This document shows positions 7,179-15,328 of a stretch of 18,834 bases of DNA, one piece after another. A model generated the notes under the pieces. It was not told the DNA's origin, made no database searches, and saw only the letters and a program-made list of their open reading frames with translations. Position numbers and translations under genes: made by a program. Source of the stretch: Fen-999 sp044220545 (lineage in GTDB: Bacteria; Pseudomonadota; Gammaproteobacteria; Burkholderiales; Rhodocyclaceae); contig JBGAQX010000065.1 of the NCBI GenBank assembly GCA_044220545.1, positions 1 to 18,834 on the forward strand, written 5' to 3'. The stretch's first letter is position 1. Each line of letters starts with the position of its first letter.

Positions 7179-8377
7179 GCGACAACATCATCCAGGCCAG
7201 CGGGCTGGGCAAGGCCTATGGCGCCTACCGGTCGTCGTGGCAGCGGCTCAAGTCGCTATTCCTCGGTCCGCCCAATATTGCCGACCAGTGGGCGTTGCGC
7301 GAGGTGTCCTTTGGTCTGGAACGGGGCCAGTGTCTGGGTCTGGTGGGCGACAACGGGGCCGGCAAGAGCACGCTGCTCAAGCTGATCACCGGTACCTTGC
7401 GGCCGAGCGCGGGGTCGCTGTCGCGCAGCGGCCGGCTGACCGCCATCCTCGAATTGGGCGCCGGCTTCCATCCGGAGTTCACCGGCCGCGAGAACCTGTA
7501 TTTTGGCGGCGCGCTGATCGGCATCGCCGAAGCGCGGATGCGTGAACTGGAAGCGGAGATCATTGCCTTTTCCGAGTTGGCCGCCGCCATCGATCGGCCG
7601 GTGAAGACCTATTCGTCGGGCATGGTGGTGCGGCTGGCCTTCGCGCTCATCACCGCCGTGGAACCGGACATCTTGATCATCGACGAGGCGCTGGCGGTCG
7701 GCGACCAGCATTTCCAGCGCAAGTGCGTGGAGCGGATCGAGGCGTTTCGCAAGAATGGCTGCACCATCCTGTTCTGTTCCCACAGCCTGTATCACGTGCG
7801 TCAGCTTTGCGACGTTGCGTTGTGGCTGGACGCTGGCCGGGCCCGGGCGTTCGGGCCGACCGAACTGGTCCTGGCGTCCTACGAGACCCACGTGCGCAAC
7901 CTCAACGCCGCCCAGCACCCGGCCGCCACCGTGGAGTCGCCCGGCGTGCCGGTGGCTCAGGCCGCGCCGGCGCCGGAACAGGCCCGGCTGGTCAGCGTCG
8001 AAGTGGCCGGGCTTGGCGAGGGCGATCCGCCGGTGCTGGAGGAGCTGGATCTTTCAGTGACCGTCACCGCTTCGGCACCCAGCGGCGAACAGCCCAATCT
8101 GGCCGTGATGCTGGAGCGCGCGGACAAGGTTTGCGTCAGCGCCGTCGGCACCCATGCCGACGGGGTGTCGCCCGCTGGTCTGGGCGAAGGTTTGTGGCGG
8201 TCCACCGTCACGTTTCCGGCGTTGCCCCTCTATTCGGGCGAATACGTGATCAGCGCCTTCCTGTTCGACCGGACGGGCACCCTGGTCTACGAACAGTGGC
8301 TGGACTGCCGGCGCTTCATGGTGGTCTTCCCGACCCTGGAAGTGGGCCTGGTCCGCTTGCCGCATACATGGTCCTGA
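7175..8377 (+). CDS. wzt: Polysaccharide ABC exporter ATPase with C-terminal glycan-binding domain (Wzt-like)
   Basis: A 400-residue ATPase. The nucleotide-binding domain has Walker A GDNGAGKST (58-66), a signature motif reduced to YSSGM (146-150) as in other polysaccharide exporters, Walker B ILIIDEALAVGD (166-177) and the H-loop SHS (202-204). After a linker rich in Ala, Pro and Val (about 235-265), residues 267-400 form a beta-rich Wzt_C-type domain (VSVEVAGLG at the start, FLFDRTGTLVYEQ near the end). In E. coli O8/O9a this domain recognises the capped end of the O-chain (established), so here it may read a methylated terminus (inference). GTG at 7175 is chosen because it overlaps the permease stop and gives MSDNIIQASGLGKAYG, a normal NBD start. 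Confidence 0.92.
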   Translation: MSDNIIQASGLGKAYGAYRSSWQRLKSLFLGPPNIADQWALREVSFGLERGQCLGLVGDNGAGKSTLLKLITGTLRPSAGSLSRSGRLTAILELGAGFHPEFTGRENLYFGGALIGIAEARMRELEAEIIAFSELAAAIDRPVKTYSSGMVVRLAFALITAVEPDILIIDEALAVGDQHFQRKCVERIEAFRKNGCTILFCSHSLYHVRQLCDVALWLDAGRARAFGPTELVLASYETHVRNLNAAQHPAATVESPGVPVAQAAPAPEQARLVSVEVAGLGEGDPPVLEELDLSVTVTASAPSGEQPNLAVMLERADKVCVSAVGTHADGVSPAGLGEGLWRSTVTFPALPLYSGEYVISAFLFDRTGTLVYEQWLDCRRFMVVFPTLEVGLVRLPHTWS

Positions 8378-9267
8378 CCCGGCTGACCGGCCGCCTGCGC
8401 GGCGAAATCCGGGACCTGATCGAACTGGTGCTGGTGCCGGGTCTGGCCGTCTTTCTGCCCTGGCCTTGGTGCTACCGGGTATTCCGCCTGCTCAGCCGCT
8501 GGGAATGGCTGTACTGGGCCGACGGCATCGCCAACTGCGAGCGGGCTGGCGCGCGCGGCTGGGTGACGGATGGCGCGGACTGCCGCCGCAAGTGGCGGCT
8601 AATGTCGATGGTGGACCAGGCGGACTTCTATCTGGCCCTGACGCGCGGCAACGCCTGGATGAAGCGGCACATGGATGTCGAGGGCGAATGGCCCAAGCCG
8701 ACCGGACCGGCGATCCTTTGTACCTTTCACTGGGGCGCCGGCATGTGGGCGCTCCGTCACCTCGGTGCGTCCGGCCTGCGCGCGCATGCGCTGGTCGGGC
8801 CGCAGCGGCCGGAGATGTTTCCCGGACATCGGCTGCGCTACGAGTATTACCGGATTCGCAACAGCGCGGTGCGCCGGGCGCTGGGCACCGAGCCGCTCGA
8901 CATCACCGGCAGCCTGCGCACCATCCTCAAGGCCTTGCGGGCCGGCGAGCAGGTGGCGGCGGCGGTCGACGTGCCGGCCTACCTGTCGTCGTCGCATCAG
9001 GTGGTCCCCTTTCTTGGCCTGCAAGCACGATTCCCCAGGGGGCTGTTTCGCATGGCCGTCGATCAGGGCGTGCCGGTCAGCATCTTCATCAACGGTTTTC
9101 GCTTCAGCGATGGCCGGCGCTTCCTGCGTCTCTATCAGCTCGGCGTGGCCCAGGATGTCGATGCGCTGATGGCCAAGGTGTATGCCCACCTGGAAACGCT
9201 GATTCGCGAAGAGCCGGCGGCATGGCATTTCTGGCGGATTTCGGACGCGTTCTTTGAGGCGGGGTAG
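8368..9267 (+). CDS. LpxL/LPLAT-like acyltransferase family protein
   Basis: A 299-residue protein resembling lipid A-type lysophospholipid acyltransferases. It has a hydrophobic N-terminal stretch (about 17-37), a histidine box CTFHWGAGMW (118-127) where HX4D/E would lie, the VGPQRPEMF segment, a mid-protein AAAVDVPAYL block, and the VPFLGLQARFPRGLFRMA segment resembling LpxL block III. His121 is present but the acidic residue five positions later is replaced by Met126, so classic HX4D chemistry is doubtful. The ATG at 8368 overlaps the wzt stop by 10 bases, tying it to the exporter. It may acylate the glycan-lipid or have a diverged transfer function. The family is moderately certain and the reaction unknown. 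Confidence 0.68.
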   Translation: MVLTRLTGRLRGEIRDLIELVLVPGLAVFLPWPWCYRVFRLLSRWEWLYWADGIANCERAGARGWVTDGADCRRKWRLMSMVDQADFYLALTRGNAWMKRHMDVEGEWPKPTGPAILCTFHWGAGMWALRHLGASGLRAHALVGPQRPEMFPGHRLRYEYYRIRNSAVRRALGTEPLDITGSLRTILKALRAGEQVAAAVDVPAYLSSSHQVVPFLGLQARFPRGLFRMAVDQGVPVSIFINGFRFSDGRRFLRLYQLGVAQDVDALMAKVYAHLETLIREEPAAWHFWRISDAFFEAG

Positions 9268-9280
9268 GTTTCTCCACCGC

Positions 9281-10453
9281 TCAAGACGCGATGTCGGCCA
9301 TCATTTCCGCAACATCCGACGCGCGCCAAAGGGTGAAGTCGCTGCGCTTCTGTCGTTCACCGCCGCCGTAGATCACACCGCGCCGCTTTGGGGGCGAGGG
9401 CAGCTTGGCCGCGAGTGTATCCAGGCCTTTCAACCAGTCGCCGCCAACGGTGGCGCCGGACTTGATTTCCACCAGGGCGACGTCGGGGCCATTCTCGATG
9501 ACCAGGTCGATCTCGTTGCCCTTGGCGTCACGCCAGAAGTTCAGGTTGCCGCGCCGACCCCGGTGATAGCGGTACTTGAGTGCATCGATGACGATCATGT
9601 TTTCAAAGAGGTTGCCGCGCAACGGGTGGCGATTGAGGTGGATTTCACTCTCCGCACCGAGCAGATAGCTGGCCAGGCCGACGTCGTGGAAATAGAGCTT
9701 CGGCGATTTGATCTGCCGTTTGGCGATGTTGGCGTGCCAAGGCCTGAGCAGGAAGACGACATAGCTTGCCTCCAGCAGGGTGAGCCAATTGCGGGCTGTG
9801 GTATGGGACACGCCGACATCGTTGCCGAGACTTTGCAGATTGAGCAACTGGCCAACCCGGCCCGCGCACAGGCGGACGAACTTTTCGAACAGGGCCAGAT
9901 CCTTGATGGCGATCAGTTGCCGGATGTCCCGCTCGACATAGGTTTCGAGGTAGTCGCCCAGCGCCTGGGTGGGGTCGATCTTCGCATCGTGGATGCGGGG
10001 GTAGAAACCCGTCAGCAGCAGTCGATCGATATCGGGAACCGCGCCCGTCGCGGCGAGTTCCTCGATGCTCAGGGGAAGCAGTTTCAACAACCCGGTGCGA
10101 CCGGCCAGCGACTGCGTGATGGTGGTCATCACTTCAAACTGCTGGCTGCCGGTGAGGATGTAGCGCCCGGGTTGGTTTGATCGGTCTATGATCGGCTGCA
10201 GGTAGGACACGAGGTCAGGGACGCGTTGAATTTCGTCCAGGATCGCCCCATCGGGATATGAGTTCAGGAAACCGCGTGGGTCGGTGCGGGCAAAGTCGCG
10301 CACATCGGGGCTTTCCAGGCTGATGTAGGGCATGTCTGGAAAGGTGAGGCGACAGAGCGTGGTTTTTCCGCTCTGGCGAGGGCCGGTGATCGTGACCGCC
10401 GGGTACTGCTCGGCGAGCTTCTTCAGGACGGGTGCCAGCGTGCGGGGAATCAT
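9281..10453 (-). CDS. AAA_14/DUF4143 ATP-binding protein with PD-(D/E)XK-like C-terminus
   Basis: A 390-residue protein of the widespread, poorly understood AAA_14-DUF4143 family. The ATPase domain has Walker A GPRQSGKTT (24-32), Walker B AILDEIQ (70-76), the sensor-like ILTGSQ (99-104) and a candidate arginine finger in SLAGRTG. A winged-helix-like stretch (about 202-230) follows. The C-terminal part carries LFEN (Glu284), NEIDLVI (Asp316) and VEIKSG (Glu329, Lys331), spaced as in PD-(D/E)XK nuclease folds. It is transcribed against the polysaccharide genes, ends 13 bases from the acyltransferase stop, and starts at an ATG very close to a candidate promoter, so it looks like an independent insertion. 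The biological role is unknown. Confidence 0.88.
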   Translation of the reverse strand: MIPRTLAPVLKKLAEQYPAVTITGPRQSGKTTLCRLTFPDMPYISLESPDVRDFARTDPRGFLNSYPDGAILDEIQRVPDLVSYLQPIIDRSNQPGRYILTGSQQFEVMTTITQSLAGRTGLLKLLPLSIEELAATGAVPDIDRLLLTGFYPRIHDAKIDPTQALGDYLETYVERDIRQLIAIKDLALFEKFVRLCAGRVGQLLNLQSLGNDVGVSHTTARNWLTLLEASYVVFLLRPWHANIAKRQIKSPKLYFHDVGLASYLLGAESEIHLNRHPLRGNLFENMIVIDALKYRYHRGRRGNLNFWRDAKGNEIDLVIENGPDVALVEIKSGATVGGDWLKGLDTLAAKLPSPPKRRGVIYGGGERQKRSDFTLWRASDVAEMMADIAS

Positions 10454-10459
10454 GCCGCA

Positions 10460-10488
10460 AGTCTAGGTGTCGCTGGGGTATTTTGCAA
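10460..10488 (-). promoter_or_regulatory. Candidate sigma70-type promoter of the DUF4143 gene
   Basis: Read on the minus strand, TTGCAA (10488-10483) and TAGACT (10465-10460) are separated by exactly 17 bases. Each matches the consensus at four of six positions. The -10 ends only six bases before the ATG at 10453, so the transcript would be leaderless or nearly so. Confidence 0.3.
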
Positions 10489-10601
10489 CTTGCACTTTCA
10501 CAATGCGCCAATGAACGACTGGAGTCCGCTGCTGGATCGGAACGCGGAATTGGCGGCGTTTCCCGCCGCGATGCGCCCTCGGTAGCGCACTTCGAGAAGC
10601 C

Positions 10602-10607
10602 TATAAT
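10602..10607 (+). promoter_or_regulatory. Candidate -10 element (TATAAT) upstream of the large glycosyltransferase
   Basis: A perfect TATAAT in GC-rich DNA, about 65 bases before the ATG at 10672. No good -35 box lies 16-18 bases upstream, so activity may need an activator or the match may be chance. Confidence 0.4.
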
Positions 10608-10671
10608 TCCGCGCTTTGGTCGCCGGAAGCGCCATGATTGCCCTAATGCCATCCAACCAGGTTGTGCCGGT

Positions 10672-13600
10672 ATGCTGAACGAGCCGAGTCCCGCATTTCG
10701 TGAGCTGCCCCCCCCTTCCGGCGCCCCTGTAGTCGATGTTGTCGTGCCTGTTTTCAATGGCCATCAGGTGGCACGGCGGTGTATCGACAGTGTCCTTGCA
10801 TGCCGGCAGGCTACGCCGTTTGAGTTGGTGGTGATAGACGACGCCAGCACGGAGCCGGAAGTCAGTTTCTATCTGGACCGTCTTGCCGGCGACGGCAAGA
10901 TTACCTTGTTGCGCAACGAGACCAACCGGGGTTTCGTCGGCTCGGCCAATCGCGGTATGGGCCTGCACGCGGACCGTGACGTGGTGCTGCTCAACAGCGA
11001 TACGGAAGTGTCCAACGACTGGCTGGACCGCCTGCGCGCCTGCGCCTTGAGTCAGGGCGACATCGCCACCGTCACGCCTTTTTCCAACAACGCGACGATT
11101 TGCAGTTTTCCGGTGTTCTGTGCCGACAATCCGTTGCCGGAGGGCGTCGGTCTCGCCGATCTGGATGCGCTGTTCGCCCGGGTCAATGGCGGGCAGGCGC
11201 TGACCATTCCGACCGCTGTGGGTTTCTGCATGTACATCCGCAGGGACTGCATCGACGCGGTGGGCCTCTTCGATGAAGCGGCCTTTGGTCGCGGCTATGG
11301 CGAGGAAAACGATTTCTGCCGGCGGGCGATCAAGGCTGGTTGGCGCAACGTGCTTTGTGCCGACACCTTCGTCTATCACGCCGGTGGAGCCACTTTCCAG
11401 TCTGAAACCGCGGCGCTCATCAAGCGCTCGGCGCCGATACTGACGGCCATGCATCCGGACTATCTGGACGATGTGCGCGCTTTCATCCGCCAGGACCCGG
11501 CGGCGGCATTGCGCGGCGCGGTGGAGATCGAACTGGCCCGGTTGCGACTGGCCGTCCGGGAAGGTGCCACGCGGCCCTTGTCAGGCCCGGCCGCCGAGGC
11601 GGCCTTCGCCTGCCAGTCGCCGCGGGCGCGGATCCGCCTGGCCGGCGCCGCCGGCAAGCCGGTCCAGTTGCATGTGCTGCATGATCTCGGCGGCGGCGTC
11701 GAGCGCTGGTGTCGCGACTATTGCCGGGCGGACACGGCGCGGGTCAACCTGATCCTCAAGCCCTTCTGTCGCGGCCATGCCGCCGGCGAGGGGCTCATGC
11801 TCTTCGCTGGCATCGACGATGCCGAGCCGATCGGCCTATGGCTGTTCGCGAGGCCGTTCGAGGTGACCGCGACCACGCATCCCGAGTATGCCAAGGTGGT
11901 GCGGGACATCGTCGCCCAATACGCCGTCGAAGCCGTGCTGGTCTCGTCCCTGATCGGCCACACGCTGGACGTGCTGACCACCGGCGTGCCGACCGCCTTC
12001 ATCGCCCACGACTACTTTCCGGCCTGCCCGGCCATCAACCTGTACTTCGACGGTGTCTGCGCGGACTGCGACGATGCCCGCCTGGTGGACTGCCTGAAGC
12101 GCAATCCGGACTTCAACCCCTTCCTGCTGTTCTCCGCCGATGAACGGCTGGCGGTGCGCAAGGGCTTCCTGGACATATTGGAAAACGGCCTGGTCACGGT
12201 GGTGGTGCCGTGCCGGGTAGTCTGGGCCCACCTGCTGCGTTTGTTCCCTGGCCTGAGCAAGGCCTCGTGGGTGACCATTCCCCACGGTGTCGACGGCGCC
12301 TTGACGCCGATTCGCCTCGATGACGCCGCCGCGGGCGAGAAGCTGCGCGTGGTGATGCTCGGCATGCTGTCCGTCAACAAGGGAATGCGCGTGTTGGCCG
12401 ATGCCCTGGATCGGTTGGCCGAGTTCGCCGAAATCCATCTGGTCGGCGCCATGGAAGTGGGTGAGATGTTTGTCGATCGCCCCGGCGTCCATGTCGTGAC
12501 CCGCTATGCCCTCGATGAATTGCAGACGGTGCTGCAAGACATTCGTCCCCACGCCGGCATGTTGCTGAGCATCTGGCCCGAGACCTTCAGCTATACCTTG
12601 TCCGAACTGATGCGGATGGGCGTGCCACCGGTCGCGACGCGGGTCGGTGGCTTCGCCGAGCGCATCATCGACGGCGAGACGGGCTATCTCGTCGAGCCGA
12701 CGGCGGACGATCTGGTGGCCCGGCTGAAGCAGCTCGACGCCGATCGGGCTTCTCTGGCCCGTGTCCGCGCCAATCTCGCCGCGTTGCCGCGCCGTAACGC
12801 GGCCGACATGGTGGCCGACTACCATCGCCTGCTGCCATTGTCGGCGGCCGACAGGGCCGTGCCGGCCGGGCCGCCGGCGGTGTCGGGACCGGCCGACATG
12901 CTCGGAATTCACCAGGCCGTGGCACTCTCCGCCATGTGGAAGCAGATCAAGAGCCTAGACTTGCAGTTGACGATGAGCCGGGCGGCCAGACCCCGCCTGC
13001 AAGGCCCCGGCCAGATTGCCGAAAGCCAGCGGCTGACCGCCGAGCGGCAAGAACAGCAGCGAGCGCTGGCCGAAGTCCAGTTCGACCAGGAACGGCAACG
13101 GTGGGCCGAGCGGCTCGACGCGGCGGTCTCGGCGCGGCAGGAACGCGACAAGGCGCTGGCGGAGCGCGATACGCACATCCAGGCGCTCGCCGTTCAACTG
13201 GACGGCTTGAACCGACACATCGCGGAAATTCACTCGTCCACCAGTTGGCGGCTGTCGAGTCCAATCCGGGCGGTCGGTACCTTCATCCGGCGCACCCGGA
13301 TCGTCACCAGTCTGGCGGCTGGCCTGCTCGCCGACCCGCCGACCTTGCCCAAGCATGTGTCGATGTTGTACGAGGCCTGGCGATCCGGTGGCATCCAGCC
13401 TTTGAAGGCGACCGTGCGCAATCTGCAAGCGGCCCTGGCGCACCAGAATGCCTGGAAGATCTATCACCAGACGTTTGACAACGAGGTCAAGCCTCAGGTG
13501 ATCCACGCGGTTGCCGTGATGCCGCGCCGGCCGCTGATATCGGTGCTCGTCCCGACCTACAACACCGAGCGGACCATGCTGGCGCAAATGATCGCCTCGG

Positions 13601-15205
13601 TACAAGGACAGTTGTACGGCAACTGGGAACTGTGCATCGCCGACGACTGCTCTACGGAGCCGCACGTGGCCGACATGCTGCGCGCGGCGGCCGCCGCCGA
13701 CTCACGCATCAAGATCCATCTGTCGCCGGAAAACCGCGGCGTGGCCCACGCCTCGAACCGGGCGCTCGACCTGGCCGGCGGCGAGTTCGTGGTCCTCCTC
13801 GACCACGACGACCTGCTGGAACCCCAGGCACTGTTCCGCGTCGCCCAGGCGCTGCGCCGAGGACCCGGACATGATCTACTCGGACGAGATCATGCTGTCG
13901 GCGGACCTGAAGAAGGTCCTGCAGTACGCGTTCCGCCCGGCATTCTCGCCGGAGTTCCTGCGCAGCCATCCGTACATCGTGCATATGGTGGGCTTCCGGG
14001 CCGGGTTGCTGCGCGAGATCGGCGGCTTCGACGAGACGCTGGCGATCTCCCAGGACTACGACCTGATCCTGCGCGCCGCCGAGCGGGCCAGCGTCGTGAC
14101 GCACATTCCGGAGATCCTCTACCAGTGGCGCATCCACGCCAGTTCGTCGGGAACGCGGAAGATGGAAGACGTCATGGCGACCTCGAAGGCCATTCTGGGG
14201 CGGCATCTGGAACGCGGCGGCGAAGCGGGCCAAGTGAACGATGGCGCGCGCTTCAACCTGTTCGATGTTCGTTACCCGTTGCGCGAAGGGTTGCGCGTCG
14301 CCATCGTCATTCCGACCAAGAACCATGGCGACCTGGTCAGGCAGTGCGTGGACAGCATCCGCGCCACGGTCGACGCGGTCGCCTACGACATCGTCGTGAT
14401 CGACCACGAGTCGGACGATCCGGAGACGATCGCCTACCTGGCCTCGATCGTTGGCGACGTTACAGTGCTGCGTTACAGCGGACCGTTCAACTTCTCGGCC
14501 ATCAACAACTGGGCGATCCAGCGGCTGACGGGTGCCTACACGCACTACCTGCTTTGCAACAACGACATCGAGGCCATCCACCCGGGCTGGCTGGAGCGGA
14601 TGCTCGAACTGGGTCAGCATGATGATGTCGGTATCGTCGGCGCGCAGTTGCTGTATCCGGACCGGGTCACCATCCAGCATGCCGGGGTCTGTGTCGGCGC
14701 CTTTGGCGCCGCCGAGCACTACGCAAAGTTCATCCGGGTACCCGATGTTCCACTCTACCTGGGGTTCTCTGAAATTCTGGCGAGCAACCATGAGGTCTCG
14801 GCGGTCACGGCGGCCTGCTTGCTCATCCGCCAGGATGCCTTCGCGGCGGTACATGGATTCGACGAGGCGCTGGCGGTCGGCTTCGGCGACGTCGACCTTT
14901 GCCTGCGGGTCGGCCAGCTCGGCTACCGTGTTGTCTATTGTCCGCACGCCGAGTTGCTGCACCACGAGTCCTTCACCCGGGGCAAGACAACGGGCAAAGA
15001 CCCGCATCCCGAGGACTCGGCCTTGTTCCAGGCCCGCTGGCAGGGATTCCTGCACGCCGGAGATCCGTACTTCAATCCGGGGCTGAACCAGAACAGCACC
15101 GCCTGGCAGATGCGGCAGCCGATGCTGTGCGGTTTCGCGGCGAGACGCCGGGTATTCCGGCGCGACGCGGCCAGCGGCCGGTACATGTTGACGAACAGCG
15201 GCTGA
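10672..15205 (+). CDS. Large multi-domain glycosyltransferase (GT2-GT4-coiled coil-GT2-GT2), frame broken near 13858
   Basis: Read as one gene with a one-base skip at about 13858, this encodes roughly 1510 residues. Domains in order are: GT2 (about 20-270; VVVPVFNG, then NSDTE at 108-112); GT4/GT-B (about 330-740; LHVLHDLGGG, and an EX7E pair at Glu637 and Glu645 in PETFSYTLSE); a Gln/Arg/Glu-rich coiled coil (about 784-850) ending in STSWRLSSPIR; a second GT2 (from about 952; ISVLVPTYN, DHDD at 1044-1047, SQDYD at 1126-1130); and a third GT2 (from about 1208; VAIVIPTKN, NND at 1296-1298, GDVDLCLR). It probably adds several sugars to the O-chain in the cytoplasm. The ATG at 10672 gives a normal start; no other suitable in-frame ATG lies close upstream. 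It is either a pseudogene, a sequencing error or a recoded gene. Confidence 0.82.
13852..13870 (+). other. Frameshift site within the large glycosyltransferase
   Basis: Upstream coding is in the frame reading ...CTG CGC; downstream coding reads GAG GAC CCG GAC ATG. One extra base (a C at 13857/13858 in GCGCCGAG) separates the two. Removing it restores ALREDPDMIYSDE, the expected family sequence. The original frame then stays open to 14622 only as high-GC readthrough with no family resemblance. Confidence 0.8.
13871..15205 (+). CDS. C-terminal piece of the large glycosyltransferase in the shifted frame
   Basis: After the frame change the protein continues here: the first in-frame ATG gives MIYSDEI, which in this family is the interior of a GT2 domain directly after DHDDLL. 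The 444 residues hold the rest of the second GT2 domain and the whole third GT2 domain, ending in the family-typical SFTRGK and PYFNPGLN segments. No ribosome site precedes the ATG, and a protein starting here would lack the nucleotide-binding half of its first domain. It is therefore better read as part of the gene beginning at 10672 than as a gene of its own. If the break is real, the third GT2 domain could still fold alone. Confidence 0.7.
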   Translation: MIYSDEIMLSADLKKVLQYAFRPAFSPEFLRSHPYIVHMVGFRAGLLREIGGFDETLAISQDYDLILRAAERASVVTHIPEILYQWRIHASSSGTRKMEDVMATSKAILGRHLERGGEAGQVNDGARFNLFDVRYPLREGLRVAIVIPTKNHGDLVRQCVDSIRATVDAVAYDIVVIDHESDDPETIAYLASIVGDVTVLRYSGPFNFSAINNWAIQRLTGAYTHYLLCNNDIEAIHPGWLERMLELGQHDDVGIVGAQLLYPDRVTIQHAGVCVGAFGAAEHYAKFIRVPDVPLYLGFSEILASNHEVSAVTAACLLIRQDAFAAVHGFDEALAVGFGDVDLCLRVGQLGYRVVYCPHAELLHHESFTRGKTTGKDPHPEDSALFQARWQGFLHAGDPYFNPGLNQNSTAWQMRQPMLCGFAARRRVFRRDAASGRYMLTNSG

Positions 15206-15216
15206 CGAACAGCGGT
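15189..15216 (+). repeat. Tandem 14-base repeat over the stop codon
   Basis: Two copies of TGACGAACAGCGG plus one variable base (C or T) lie head to tail, with a third partial copy (TGACGG) after them. The second copy begins with the TGA stop of the glycosyltransferase gene. Confidence 0.8.
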
Positions 15217-15277
15217 TGACGGCGATCTTCGCCGCCGTGCCGCGGAGCGACGAACGGTAGCATGGGCGGGCTACTCT

Positions 15278-15286
15278 TGGCATAAT
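15278..15286 (+). promoter_or_regulatory. Candidate extended -10 promoter of the protease gene
   Basis: TGG followed by CATAAT matches an extended -10 element (TGn plus five of six -10 positions), 42 bases before the protease ATG. No clear -35 is seen, which extended -10 promoters can tolerate. Confidence 0.4.
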
Positions 15287-15313
15287 GACGAAGAGATAGT
15301 CGATGATTGACGG

Positions 15314-15319
15314 AAGGAG
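15314..15319 (+). promoter_or_regulatory. Ribosome binding site of the protease gene
   Basis: AAGGAG stands nine bases before the ATG at 15329 and supports this start, which is also the one that yields a signal peptide. Confidence 0.7.
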
Positions 15320-15328
15320 TGCTGCCGA

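Larger units (their letters stand above)
10454..10671. other. Divergent intergenic region
   Basis: This 218-base region separates the minus-strand ATPase gene from the plus-strand glycosyltransferase gene. It holds candidate promoters in both directions and is less GC-rich in places than the coding DNA around it. The glycosyltransferase frame is open through most of it, but the residues look like non-coding readthrough. Confidence 0.5.

Noticed and set aside
10432..10671. Upstream extension of the large glycosyltransferase to an ATG at 10432
   Set aside because: It would overlap the start of the minus-strand ATPase gene and its promoter region. The added residues look like readthrough, while GT2-like sequence begins shortly after the ATG at 10672.
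13862..14622. Continuation of the first frame of the glycosyltransferase to 14622
   Set aside because: The translation after 13860 is Arg/Gly/Pro-rich with no family resemblance, whereas the other plus frame continues the GT2 domain.
15220..15234. Hairpin CGGCGA-TCT-TCGCCG as a terminator of the glycosyltransferase gene
   Set aside because: The stem is six base pairs and no T-tract follows, so a rho-independent terminator is not supported.
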